A stretch of DNA of 64,000 nucleotides. Source: Cellulomonas chitinilytica. Its GTDB lineage: Bacteria > Actinomycetota > Actinomycetes > Actinomycetales > Cellulomonadaceae. The position numbers and the translations under genes were made by a program. The notes beneath the pieces are model-generated. The model worked only from the letters and a program-made list of their open reading frames with translations. It did no database searches and was not told where the DNA came from. The stretch is from assembly GCF_016862675.1 (NCBI RefSeq), contig NZ_BONK01000005.1:239227-303226 (forward strand). Direction: 5' to 3'. This document shows, piece after piece, positions 31,701 to 40,758 of this stretch (its first letter is position 1; the number at the start of each line of letters is the position of its first letter).

Positions 31701-31735
31701 AAGCGCCCAACCAAGCATTTCAAGGAGGAAGTGTG

Positions 31736-33055
31736 ATGTTGACGCGTGGACGGAGGCGGACCCAGGTCGCAGCGATCCTGGGTGTCGCCACGACGGGAGC
31801 GCTGCTGCTCTCGGCCTGTTCTGGCTCTGCCAACGGCTCCGACTCGACGAGCGGGGCAAGCGAGGACTTCACGTACCTGTCGTTCGCCGAGAACACCTCG
31901 ATCAAGGACACGCTGACGGCGCTGTCCACGGGCGAGTGCAGCGACGCCAACAGCCAGGCGAAGCTGAAGATCGACAACCTCGCGCAGGCGTCGTACGACC
32001 AGTCGATCCAGCTCAAGGCGGGCCAGGGCGACCTGCCGTCGCTCCTCGCGAGCGGCAACTCGCCGCAGATCGCGAAGGACCTCAACAAGTCCGGCGCCCT
32101 GGTCAACATCGGTGCCGAGCTTGGCGAGATGGGCCTGGACGACGCGATCATCCCGGCGGCGAAGTCGACCATCGAGGCGCTCTACGACGGCCAGGTGTAC
32201 GTCCTGCCCACCGAGTTCAACGTCGAGGGCATCTGGTACAACAAGAAGCTCTTCGCGGACAACGGCATCGAGGTTCCCACGACCTGGGACGACCTCGTCG
32301 CTGCTGCCGACAAGCTCAACGCGGCCGGCATCCAGCCGTTCTCGGCCGACGGTAAGGACGGGTGGCCCCTCACCCGTCTCGTGGGCAACTACATCTACCG
32401 GAGCGTCGGCCCCGACGCTCTGGCCAAGGTCGCCGACGGGTCTGCACGCCTGACCGACTCTGACTACGTCGAGGGTGCTGCGAAGGTCGCCGACCTCGGC
32501 GCGAAGGGCTACTTCGGCCCCTCGGTCGGGTCGATCGACTACACGACCGCCGTGAACCAGTTCCTCTCCGGCAACGCCGCGATGTTCTACATGGGCAGCT
32601 GGATCCTCGGAAACTTCAACGACCCCGAGGCCAACAAGATCGGCAACGACAACATCGGTTTCATGCCGTTCCCGGCGGTCGAGGGTGGCAAGGGCTCGGC
32701 TGACCAGCTCGCTGCCAATGTCGGTGTCCCGCTCGCCATCTCGCAGGACCGCTACGACGAGGGCTCCAAGCACTGGCTCGGCTGCATCGCGCGGAACTTC
32801 GGTGCGCAGTCCCTGAAGGACCAGGGCGTCATCACCGGCTTCAAGGTGAACGGCGACGTCGGCGACGTCCCGCCGCTGACGCAGGCCGTCCAGGACCAGA
32901 TCGGGAAGACCACGGACACGGTTCTGTGGTTCGAGGCGCTCTTCCCCCCGCGCGCCTCGACCGAGAGCCAGACCAACGCTTCGCTCCTCGTCACCGGTGG
33001 ACTCAGCCCCGAGGAGTTCATGAGCAAGATCCAGGCGGAGCTCCCCGAGAGCTGA
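31736..33055 (+). CDS. ABC sugar-binding lipoprotein
   Basis: The product is 439 residues. ATG 31736 is chosen over GTG 31733 because AAGGAGGAA (31722-31730) is better spaced. The signal ends in ALLLSACSGS with lipobox Cys, then a family 1 extracellular solute-binding fold with DLPSLLASGNSPQ, LPTEFNVEGIWYNKKLF and AAMFYMGSWILGNF. It captures a sugar or glycoside for the two permeases that follow. Since a GH78 rhamnosidase and a GH3 glycosidase close the operon, the likely ligand is a rhamnose-containing oligosaccharide. The ATPase is not encoded here; a shared MsiK-type ATPase is usual in actinobacteria. Confidence 0.9.
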   Translation: MLTRGRRRTQVAAILGVATTGALLLSACSGSANGSDSTSGASEDFTYLSFAENTSIKDTLTALSTGECSDANSQAKLKIDNLAQASYDQSIQLKAGQGDLPSLLASGNSPQIAKDLNKSGALVNIGAELGEMGLDDAIIPAAKSTIEALYDGQVYVLPTEFNVEGIWYNKKLFADNGIEVPTTWDDLVAAADKLNAAGIQPFSADGKDGWPLTRLVGNYIYRSVGPDALAKVADGSARLTDSDYVEGAAKVADLGAKGYFGPSVGSIDYTTAVNQFLSGNAAMFYMGSWILGNFNDPEANKIGNDNIGFMPFPAVEGGKGSADQLAANVGVPLAISQDRYDEGSKHWLGCIARNFGAQSLKDQGVITGFKVNGDVGDVPPLTQAVQDQIGKTTDTVLWFEALFPPRASTESQTNASLLVTGGLSPEEFMSKIQAELPES

Positions 33056-33062
33056 TCGGTAG

Positions 33063-33091
33063 CCGGGCGCCCCACACCCCGGGGCGCCCGG
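33063..33091 (+). terminator. Stem-loop between binding protein and permease genes
   Basis: CCGGGCGCCCC (33063-33073) and GGGGCGCCCGG (33081-33091) form a perfect 11-bp stem with a 7-base loop just after the binding-protein stop. In importer operons such a loop usually protects the upstream message or partly stops transcription, so that the binding protein exceeds the permeases. Confidence 0.7.
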
Positions 33092-33098
33092 CCGCTGA

Positions 33099-33130
33099 CC
33101 GCAGAGCAGAGTCGCTCGCCGCAGAGCAGA
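33099..33130 (+). repeat. 12-base direct repeat before the permease gene
   Basis: CCGCAGAGCAGA occurs at 33099-33110 and again at 33119-33130, two helical turns apart, between the stem-loop and the first permease gene. It may be a small duplication; no function is evident. Confidence 0.6.
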
Positions 33131-33146
33131 ACTGAGAGAGACCCCC

Positions 33147-34031
33147 ATGACGCAAGTTCTTGGCGACCGCCGCACGATCCTGCTGCTGCTGGCCCCCGCC
33201 CTCACCATCTACACCCTGGTCATCCTCGTCCCGGTGCTGTGGTCGTTCGGTTACACCCTCTTCGAGGGCAACACGATCACCGGCTTCGAGTACGTGGGAC
33301 TGCAGAACTTCCAGCACCTCTTCAGCGACGCCGACACACGCGAGGCACTGTCCTTCACGGTGCGGTTCGCGGTCGTCCTCACGATCGTCCAGGTGGCGCT
33401 CGGTTACGCGCTCGCCCTGCTGTACGTCTTCGTCCTGAAGCGAGCGTCCAACCTCGTTCGGACGCTCGCGTTCTTCCCGGTCGTCCTGCCGACGGTGGCT
33501 GTCTCGCTGCTCTTCCAGCAGTTGTTCGAGTCGGCCCCTCGCACCGGGCCCGTCAACTCCCTTCTGAACCTGTTCGGCATCCAGAGTGTCGACTGGTTCG
33601 GATCGAGCACGACAGCGTTCTGGGTGCTGATCCTGATGGAGTCCTGGCGCTCGATGGGCTTCTACGCGGTCCTGCTGTACGCCGGCCTGATCGACATCCC
33701 CGAGGAGATGCTCGAGGCGGCACGCCTCGACGGCGCCACCGGGTTCCGCCTCGTGCGGTCCGTGGTCATCCCGCTCTGCCTCCCGGTGCTGCTGTCGTCC
33801 GTGATCTTCAGCATCAACGGCACGCTCAAGATCTTCGACTCGGTGCTCGCCTTGACCAACGGAGGCCCTGGCAGCTCGACGACCCCGCTGACGCTCTACA
33901 TGTTCCAGACGTCGTTCGCGTACGGGAAGTACGGCTATGGCAGCTCGATCGCCGTGCTGCTGACGGCGCTGTGCCTGGTCGTCACGCTGTTCATCTTCCG
34001 CTCCGCCCGCCGCGACCTCACGAGAGGCTGA
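33147..34031 (+). CDS. ABC sugar transporter permease (MalF-type)
   Basis: The product is 294 residues, six membrane segments. The conserved EAA loop for ATPase contact is EAARLDGATGFRLVRSVVIP. GAGAGAGA precedes ATG 33147. It is the first of two permease subunits, followed after 4 bases by the second. Confidence 0.92.
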   Translation: MTQVLGDRRTILLLLAPALTIYTLVILVPVLWSFGYTLFEGNTITGFEYVGLQNFQHLFSDADTREALSFTVRFAVVLTIVQVALGYALALLYVFVLKRASNLVRTLAFFPVVLPTVAVSLLFQQLFESAPRTGPVNSLLNLFGIQSVDWFGSSTTAFWVLILMESWRSMGFYAVLLYAGLIDIPEEMLEAARLDGATGFRLVRSVVIPLCLPVLLSSVIFSINGTLKIFDSVLALTNGGPGSSTTPLTLYMFQTSFAYGKYGYGSSIAVLLTALCLVVTLFIFRSARRDLTRG

Positions 34032-34035
34032 GACG

Positions 34036-34938
34036 ATGTCGATCGCCACCGCACCCTCCGTCACCACCCGTTCGTCCCAGCGGATCGACACGCAGCGCAC
34101 CACGCGCAAGAAGCGAGGCCGCTCGATCGGTGTCGCCGTCCTGACCACCGCGCTCCTTGTGGTCGTCGCGTTCCCTCTCGTCTGGCTCTTCCTCGGGTCG
34201 CTCAAGACCCAGCAGGAGTTCCTCGACAACCCCGCCTTCGCGTTGCCCGAGAACTTCTTCAACTTCGAGAACTACACGCGGGCGCTCACCGAGGGGAACC
34301 TCGCGACCTACGCGCGCAACAGCGTCATCGCCGTCGTCCCGTCGCTGTTCCTGACGATCTTCCTCGGCGTCTGCGCCGGCTTCGCTCTCGAGGTCATGGT
34401 GTGGAAGGGCCGAGGAACGGTCCTGCTGATGTTCCTCGCGGGGATCATGGTGCCCGGGCAGCTGATCCTGCTGCCGCTGTTCACGATCTACTTCCGTGCG
34501 GGCCTGACCGGGTCGCTGTGGCCCCTGATCATCACGTACACGGCCGTGGGCCTGCCGTTGACGACCTTCATGATGGCCACGTTCTTCCGCAGCGTCCCTC
34601 GCGAGCTCCTCGAGGCTGCGACGCTCGACGGCGCGAGCACGCTGCGGGCGTTCTTCTCCATTGCACTGCCGCTCGTCCGCAACGCCGTCTTCACGATCGC
34701 GCTCGTGCAGTTCTTCTTCATGTGGAACGACCTGCTCGTCGCACTGACATTCACGAACAGCGACGCCCTCCGCACGATCCAGGTGGGCCTGCTCGGATTC
34801 CAGGGACAGTTCGGCCAGGTCGAGTACGGGCCGACCATGGCGGCCATCAGCCTCAACGTCGCCGGCACTCTCCTCATCTACCTGTTCCTCAACAAGCGGA
34901 TGATGGCGGGCCTGACCGCGGGCTCGGTGAAGGGATGA
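34036..34938 (+). CDS. ABC sugar transporter permease (MalG-type)
   Basis: The product is 300 residues: a cytosolic basic N-terminus, then six membrane segments with the EAA loop EAATLDGASTLRAFFSIALP, and the C-terminal NKRMMAGLTAGSVKG tail, typical of carbohydrate permeases of the MalG group. Its stop overlaps the rhamnosidase start (ATGA at 34935-34938), tying uptake to hydrolysis. Confidence 0.92.
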   Translation: MSIATAPSVTTRSSQRIDTQRTTRKKRGRSIGVAVLTTALLVVVAFPLVWLFLGSLKTQQEFLDNPAFALPENFFNFENYTRALTEGNLATYARNSVIAVVPSLFLTIFLGVCAGFALEVMVWKGRGTVLLMFLAGIMVPGQLILLPLFTIYFRAGLTGSLWPLIITYTAVGLPLTTFMMATFFRSVPRELLEAATLDGASTLRAFFSIALPLVRNAVFTIALVQFFFMWNDLLVALTFTNSDALRTIQVGLLGFQGQFGQVEYGPTMAAISLNVAGTLLIYLFLNKRMMAGLTAGSVKG

Positions 34939-37592
34939 CCGCCGGCGTCGTCGATCTTCGCGTCGAGCACCTGGATCGGGCGGTCGGGATCTCCGAGGCG
35001 ACGCCGCGTCTGAGCTGGCGAGTGATCGGGGCGCCGCAAGGGGCGGTAGTCGCCGCCTACGAGATCGAGGTTGCACGGGACCAGGGCGCGGCCCTGCGCA
35101 CACGGGTCGAGAGCCGGGAGTCGGTGCTGGTTCGCTGGCCCGTGGCCGCGCTGCGGCCACGAGAGCGGGCTGCCGTCCGTGTCCGAGTCTGGTTCGCCGA
35201 CGGGCAGTCAAGCTCGTGGTCGCAGGTCACGAACGTCGAGCGGGGTCTCGCCGCAGCGGACTGGGCGGTCGACTTCGTCTCTCCGTCGCCGGCTGCACCT
35301 ACCGACGGGCCGCGTCCGGCGCACCTGCTCCGGACCGAGTTCGACATGCCGGCGGGTGTCCGCCGCGTGCGGGCACACGTGGCGGCGCACGGCGTCTACG
35401 ACCTCGAGGTCAACGGCTCGCCCGCGGACGACTCCGTGCTCGCACCCGGATGGTCGAGCTTCCAGCACCGCTTGCGTTCCCAGACCTTCGAGCTCGATGG
35501 GCTCGTTCAGGCTGGTCGCAACGTCCTCGGTGTGTGGCTCGCGGACGGCTGGTACCGCGGTCGTCTGGGCTTCAACGGTGGGCTCTGGGATGTCTACGGC
35601 GCGGACGTCGCCGTCATGGTGCAGCTCGAGGTGCAGCACGCGGACGGGCGGCTCGAGCTCGTCCCGCTGCGTTGGCGGACGACCCCGTCGCCGATCACGG
35701 CGACGGGCCTGTACGAGGGCGAGAGTCATGACGCTCGCCGACACCCGCACGGCTGGGCTGAGGCGGGCTTCGACGACGGCCGGTGGAGCCCGGTCGCTGT
35801 GCTGCCGCGCGGGGACTTCACTGCCGCGATCGAGGGCCCGACCGGGCCGCCGGTCAGGATCGTCGACGAGCTGATGCCGACCCGGATCGAGCGTCGTCCG
35901 AACGGTGCCCTCCGCCTGGACTTCGGGCAGAACATCTCCGGGCGAGTCCGGATCACCGCGACGGCGCCGCGTGGCCACGAGGTGACGATCCGACACGCGG
36001 AGGTGCTCGAGGACGATGAGCTCTGCCTCCGGCCGCTGCGCACCGCCAGCTCGGTCGACAGCTACACGTTCGCCGGCGACGGGCAGGAGATCTGGGCGCC
36101 ACGGTTCACCCTGCACGGGTTCCGGTACGCGGAGATCGAAGGTTGGCCGGCGGACCAGGCGCCGGAAGTCATCGCTCAGGTCGTCCACTCCGACATGCGT
36201 CGGGTCGGCTGGTTCTCCAGCTCCAACCCGCTCCTCGACCGGTTCCACGAGAACGTGGTGTGGAGCATGCGGGACAACTTCGTCGACCTCCCTACGGACT
36301 GCCCGCAGCGTGACGAGCGACTCGGGTGGACGGGTGACATCCAGGCGTTCGCGCCGGCCGCCGCCTACCTCCACGAGAGCACGGGTGTGCTCCGTAGCTG
36401 GCTGCGTGACCTGGCCGCGGAGCAGCGGGAGTTCGGCTCCGTGCGGAACTTCCACCCGTGGCTCGAGTGCGGGTTCCCCGCTGACCCGGCCGCAGGCTGG
36501 GGCGACGCTGCGGTGATCGTGCCGTGGACGATCTACGAACGCACCGGAGACAGAGAGCTCCTGTCCGAGCAGCTGCCCAGCATGATGGCCTGGGTCGACC
36601 AGGTGGACGTCCTCGCGCGAGGCACCGGTCTCTGGAACGACAGCTTCCAGCTGGGGGACTGGCTCGACCCGCAGGCGCCACCGGACCGCCCGGGTGACTC
36701 GGCAACCGATGCACACCTCGTCGCCACCGCGTATCACGCACACACCGCGGCACTCACGGCGCGGGCGTGCGACGTCCTCGGGTATGACGCGGCCGCCCAC
36801 CGATACACGGTCATCGCGAAGCGCGCCCGCAAGGCATTCAACGACGAGTTCGTCTCGCCGTCAGGCCGGGTCGTGAGCGACACGGTGACAGCGCTCTCGC
36901 TCGCGATCTGCTTCGACCTGTTGGCGACCGCCGATCAGCGCGCAGTGGCCGGGACCCGGCTCGCTGAGCTGGTCCGGGAGGGCGACCACCTCATCGCCAC
37001 GGGCTTCATCGGTACCCCGTTGGTGTGCGACGCACTCGTGGCGACCGGATCCATCGACACCGCCTATCACCTGCTTCTGCAGACACACTGCCCGAGCTGG
37101 CTGTTCCCGGTGACGATGGGGGCGACGACCGTCTGGGAGCGCTGGGACAGCATGCTTCCCGACGGGAGCATCAACCCGGGCGAGATGACGTCGTTCAACC
37201 ACTACGCGCTCGGCGCCGTGGCGGACTTCCTGCACCGAATGGTCGCCGGGCTGAGCCCCGCGACACCCGGTTACCGACGCGTCCGTGTCGCGCCGGTGCT
37301 GGGTGGCGGTCTGACGCACGCATCGACGTCGCACCTCTCGCCCTACGGCCTGATCAAGACTGCATGGACACGAACGGGGTCCCGGTTGCGGCTCGAGGTC
37401 GCGCTCCCCATCGGTGTCGAGGCTGACGTCCAGGTGCCTGGCGCCGACCGCGCGGTGCGGGTCGGTTGGGGGACTCACACGTTCGACGCGGTCTGCCGGC
37501 CCGCCGAGGACGATCCAGCAAGGCCGCGCCTGTGGAACGTCCACAGCCCGGAGGATCGCAGCGAGATGGCAGAGCAGGGAGTCGTGGCATGA
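34935..37592 (+). CDS. Alpha-L-rhamnosidase (GH78)
   Basis: The product is 885 residues with no signal peptide, so it acts in the cytosol on imported rhamnosides. N-terminal beta domains include the Bac_rhamnosid_N region with ADGWYRGRLGF (about 200); the (alpha/alpha)6 catalytic domain has TDCPQRDERLGWTGD (about 453-468), which carries the general acid Glu, and TTVWERWDSM (about 730) with the second acidic residue. Length and order match GH78. It overlaps both the upstream permease and the downstream GH3 gene by 4 bases. The released L-rhamnose would feed the pathway at 58.9-64 kb. Confidence 0.93.
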   Translation: MTAGVVDLRVEHLDRAVGISEATPRLSWRVIGAPQGAVVAAYEIEVARDQGAALRTRVESRESVLVRWPVAALRPRERAAVRVRVWFADGQSSSWSQVTNVERGLAAADWAVDFVSPSPAAPTDGPRPAHLLRTEFDMPAGVRRVRAHVAAHGVYDLEVNGSPADDSVLAPGWSSFQHRLRSQTFELDGLVQAGRNVLGVWLADGWYRGRLGFNGGLWDVYGADVAVMVQLEVQHADGRLELVPLRWRTTPSPITATGLYEGESHDARRHPHGWAEAGFDDGRWSPVAVLPRGDFTAAIEGPTGPPVRIVDELMPTRIERRPNGALRLDFGQNISGRVRITATAPRGHEVTIRHAEVLEDDELCLRPLRTASSVDSYTFAGDGQEIWAPRFTLHGFRYAEIEGWPADQAPEVIAQVVHSDMRRVGWFSSSNPLLDRFHENVVWSMRDNFVDLPTDCPQRDERLGWTGDIQAFAPAAAYLHESTGVLRSWLRDLAAEQREFGSVRNFHPWLECGFPADPAAGWGDAAVIVPWTIYERTGDRELLSEQLPSMMAWVDQVDVLARGTGLWNDSFQLGDWLDPQAPPDRPGDSATDAHLVATAYHAHTAALTARACDVLGYDAAAHRYTVIAKRARKAFNDEFVSPSGRVVSDTVTALSLAICFDLLATADQRAVAGTRLAELVREGDHLIATGFIGTPLVCDALVATGSIDTAYHLLLQTHCPSWLFPVTMGATTVWERWDSMLPDGSINPGEMTSFNHYALGAVADFLHRMVAGLSPATPGYRRVRVAPVLGGGLTHASTSHLSPYGLIKTAWTRTGSRLRLEVALPIGVEADVQVPGADRAVRVGWGTHTFDAVCRPAEDDPARPRLWNVHSPEDRSEMAEQGVVA

Positions 37593-39829
37593 CCGAGGAC
37601 GCATCGCCCAGCGCCGACCTGGCCCGGCACGCTGCCTTGCTCAGCGGTGCGGACATGTCGCACACCCGCTCCGAGGACGAGGGCACCCCCGCGCTCACGC
37701 TCAGCGACGGCCCGAACGGGCTGGCGATGAACCTTCCTGACTGGTCCGGAAAGGTGCCCGCCACCTGCTTCCCTTCGGGCACTGCGCTGGCGGCCACCTG
37801 GGACGAGTCGCTCGTCACCGCCGTGGCCGCAGCGATCGGTCGTGAGGCGCGTGCAGCCGGCGCCGACGTCCTGCTCGGCCCGAGCATCAACATCAAGCGC
37901 TCACCGCTGGGCGGCCGTGGGTTCGAGTACTACTCCGAGGACCCCTTCGTCGCGGGTCGGATCGGCGCCGCGTTCGTCAACGGCGTGCAGTCGGCCGGGG
38001 TCGGCGCTTGCGTCAAGCACTTCGCGCTGAACAGCCAGGAGACCGACCGGATGCGCGTCAGCGCGGAGGTCAGCGACAGGGCGTTGCGTGAGATCTACCT
38101 CGCGGCGTTCGAGCACGTCGTCACGACCGCGTCGCCCGCGATGGTGATGGCGTCGTACAACAAGGTCAACGGCACGTACGCGACCCAGAGCCGCCACCTG
38201 CTGACCGAGGTGCTTCGCGACGAGTGGGGCTTCGACGGCGCGGTGGTGTCGGACTGGGGCGCGGTCGACGACCGCGTCGAGGCGCTCCGTGCCGGCCTCG
38301 ACCTGGAGATGCCCGGGCCCGGGATCGGCTCTCTGCGCCGAATCCTCGCCGCCGTGGATGACGGTGACCTCGACCCGGCGACCGTTGTCCAGTCTGCCGA
38401 GCGGCTCAGGCTCGTGGCCGACTCGTGGGGCGGCCGACCTGCCGTTGCGGCCGACCTAGACCGCCACCATGAGCTCGCCGTCAACGCGGCGGCAGCGTCG
38501 ATCGTCCTGCTGACGAACGACGGAGTGCTGCCACTGAGCACCACGGGCGGGACGGTCGCTGTGATCGGCGAGCTGGCCCGCGTACCGCACTACCAAGGCG
38601 GCGGCAGCGCGAACGCCTCCGCCACGCGGCTCGACACACCGCTCGAAGCGCTCGTCGAGGCGCTCGACCGCTCGGTGATCTTCTCCGCCGGCTACTCCAG
38701 CGACGCGGGGGAGCGGCAAAGGCTCGCCGACGACGCGGTTCGTGCTGCACGTGAGGCCGACATCGCCATCGTCTTCCTCGGACCGGGCGAAGGGTCTGAG
38801 TCCGAAGGCTATGACCGCGGCTCGCTGGAGCTGCCGCCAGAGCAGCGAGCGCTCCTCACGAGAGTCACCGCGGCGAACCCGCGGACCGTCGTCGTCCTCG
38901 ACAACGGCGGGATCGTCCTGACATCGCCGTGGTCGCAGCACGTTGCCGCGCTGGTCGAAGCGTGGCTTCCGGGCCAGGGGGGTGGCACGGCGATCGCTCG
39001 CGTGCTCACCGGTGCGGTGAACCCGTCCGGACGTCTCACTGAGACGATCCCGTTGCGGCTCGCTGACACGCCTGCGTTCCCGTCCTTCCCCGGTCACGGC
39101 GGCCGAGTGATGCACGGCGAAGGCGTGTTCGTGGGATACCGCGGGTACGACCACTCCGAGCGCGAAGTGGCCTTCCCGTTTGGGCATGGTCTGAGCTACA
39201 CGCAGTTTGCGTACGACGGCCCCGCAGTGATCGACGACGGGGACCAGACGGGCGACGTGCTCGTCGAGTTCACGCTGTCCAACGTCGGAGACGTCGCAGG
39301 CGCCGAGGTCTGGCAGGTCTACATCAGGCCTGAGCATCGAGGCGACGACCGCCCGGTTCGAACGCTCGCTGCGTTCGGCAAGTCCCAGCTCGCGGCTGGC
39401 GCGACCACCCGCATCATCGCGACGATCCCCGCCCGTGCCTTCGCGCACTGGGACGAGCGTCGTGAGGGCTGGGCGACCGACGCGGGCTCGTACCTCGTCG
39501 AACTAGCGGCCTCGTCGCGTGACATCCGGACCGTCACGACAGTTCGACGAGTCGCGTCGCGGCCGCCCACCACATTGACGAGTCGATCGACGCTGAGGGA
39601 GTGGCTCACCGAGCCCGAAGTGGGCCAGTCGCTCCTGCACGTTGCTTCGGAGGTCGACCCGAGCGGGGCGACAGGTGGGTTCCTGTCCAACCCAACGATC
39701 CTGACGATGCTCGGCGACATCCCCATTGAGCGGTTGTTCGACGACCCGACCACGAGGCTCGACGCTGACCTCCTGACCCGAGCTGTCGTGGCGTCCGGGC
39801 GTCAGGCCGGAGCGGTTGTCCCTGGCTGA
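37589..39829 (+). CDS. Beta-glycosidase (GH3), cytosolic
   Basis: The product is 746 residues, ATG 37589 in the overlap with GH78. Domain order is GH3 N-terminal barrel (about 30-300), GH3 C-terminal (about 320-560) and fibronectin-III-like end (about 600-680). KHFALNSQE (about 143) and the nucleophile Asp in VVSDWGAVDD (about 220) are visible. With no signal peptide, it probably removes beta-linked glucose or similar from imported rhamnosyl-glucosides after GH78 action (rutinose- or flavonoid-type substrates). Last gene of the LacI-controlled operon. Confidence 0.93.
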   Translation: MTEDASPSADLARHAALLSGADMSHTRSEDEGTPALTLSDGPNGLAMNLPDWSGKVPATCFPSGTALAATWDESLVTAVAAAIGREARAAGADVLLGPSINIKRSPLGGRGFEYYSEDPFVAGRIGAAFVNGVQSAGVGACVKHFALNSQETDRMRVSAEVSDRALREIYLAAFEHVVTTASPAMVMASYNKVNGTYATQSRHLLTEVLRDEWGFDGAVVSDWGAVDDRVEALRAGLDLEMPGPGIGSLRRILAAVDDGDLDPATVVQSAERLRLVADSWGGRPAVAADLDRHHELAVNAAAASIVLLTNDGVLPLSTTGGTVAVIGELARVPHYQGGGSANASATRLDTPLEALVEALDRSVIFSAGYSSDAGERQRLADDAVRAAREADIAIVFLGPGEGSESEGYDRGSLELPPEQRALLTRVTAANPRTVVVLDNGGIVLTSPWSQHVAALVEAWLPGQGGGTAIARVLTGAVNPSGRLTETIPLRLADTPAFPSFPGHGGRVMHGEGVFVGYRGYDHSEREVAFPFGHGLSYTQFAYDGPAVIDDGDQTGDVLVEFTLSNVGDVAGAEVWQVYIRPEHRGDDRPVRTLAAFGKSQLAAGATTRIIATIPARAFAHWDERREGWATDAGSYLVELAASSRDIRTVTTVRRVASRPPTTLTSRSTLREWLTEPEVGQSLLHVASEVDPSGATGGFLSNPTILTMLGDIPIERLFDDPTTRLDADLLTRAVVASGRQAGAVVPG

Positions 39830-39867
39830 CGTCGACTCGAGGATCGGGACTACCCACAGGCGGTCGG

Positions 39868-40010
39868 CGACTACCAGGGTGCGGTTGAACCGGTCGACCT
39901 TCCCGTTCTGCCAGGCGCAGTGCGGGTTGATGAACCAGTGCTCGATGACGCGCACCGCCAGCAGTTGCCGCAGGTCACGGCGGTGGGCGTCGGAGTGAAA
40001 CGCGACGTTG
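39868..40010 (-). pseudogene. IS481-family transposase fragment (middle part)
   Basis: On the minus strand a short frame reads RVIEHWFINPHCAWQNGKVD followed by RFNRTLV, the region around the third catalytic acid of IS481 transposases, where intact copies read PHCxWQNGKVERFNRTL. Sequence before and after is lost. The missing C-terminal half matches the separate fragment at 40583-40758, but that lies on the wrong side for a simple interruption. Confidence 0.65.
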
Positions 40011-40080
40011 CGGACACTCGAAGAGATGCCGCGATGCGGCGTCGACCGAACGTGCACCACGGACTCCAGGGGGCTCGCCC

Positions 40081-40581
40081 GTGATCTTCGTCGTTATCGT
40101 CGTCAGCGCGATCCTCGGCTTCTGGCGCCTGATCTCGCCCGCGCTGGTGACCGTCGCCGCGATCCTCAGCATCGTCGCGTTCGTCACGAGCAACCCCGGC
40201 CCCATGACGACGGTCTGGTGGCTGTGGAGCATCGGCATGGTCGGACTCGTCCTGCGTTGGCTGAACAACCGCGGCAAGTACCGGAACCTCGAGGACCTCC
40301 AGGCCGCGTCCGACGCGGGTGTCCCCCGGGCGATGCGGGCACGAGCGTCTCTGCACAAGCTCAACGGCGAGATCGACGCAGCGGAACGGCTGCTGCGTGC
40401 GGCAGCCGCTGCTGGTGACCGCGAGTCGATGTGGGACATGGGCCGACTCGTCGAGGAGCGCGACGGTCTCGCGGCCTCCGAGCCGTGGTTCCGGATGGCC
40501 GCCGAGCGGGGTCACCTCGCCGCGAAGCGGTTCTTCGCCCAGGGCCACGCCCTCAACCTGGACGGGTCCAACCCGCTCTAG
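40081..40581 (+). CDS. Membrane protein with Sel1-like repeats
   Basis: The product is 166 residues from GTG 40081. Two membrane segments (about 3-20 and 22-58) are followed by a soluble helical part with Sel1/TPR-like units (AGVPRAMRARASLHKLNGE, AAAAGDRESMWDMGRLVEE, AAERGHLAAKRFFAQGHAL). Sel1 repeats mediate protein contacts. It is bracketed by two IS481 fragments, so it may have arrived with, or been trapped by, a mobile element. No clear ribosome-binding site. Confidence 0.6.
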   Translation: MIFVVIVVSAILGFWRLISPALVTVAAILSIVAFVTSNPGPMTTVWWLWSIGMVGLVLRWLNNRGKYRNLEDLQAASDAGVPRAMRARASLHKLNGEIDAAERLLRAAAAAGDRESMWDMGRLVEERDGLAASEPWFRMAAERGHLAAKRFFAQGHALNLDGSNPL

Positions 40582-40582
40582 C

Positions 40583-40758
40583 TGTACTCGGCATCGCGTT
40601 GTCGACGGTCGAGTGATCGGGTCGGCGCCAACGGCGCGGTCGCGGCGTTCAGCGCTGTAGTGCTCGAGCCGGGTTGTGGAGGCTGCGGTGCGCTCGTCGT
40701 TGGTCAGGTAGATCTTCCGGTAGGACCATTCGGTGGCCGGCGTGCGGTTCAACCGCTC
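40583..40758 (-). pseudogene. IS481-family transposase fragment (C-terminal part)
   Basis: On the minus strand the frame reads RLNRTPATEWSYRKIYLTND and then RLEHYSAERRDRAVGADP, the C-terminal half of an IS481 transposase (intact copies have TEWAYRxxxTSN ... LExYNxxRRHxALGG). It begins immediately beside the IclR stop (40759). It starts at the same NRT motif at which the other fragment (39868-40010) ends. Confidence 0.7.

Noticed and set aside
34401..34935. Long open frame beginning inside the second permease gene and running into the rhamnosidase
   Set aside because: The first 178 codons are an antiphase shadow of the permease; the rhamnosidase starts at ATG 34935, in a 4-base overlap.
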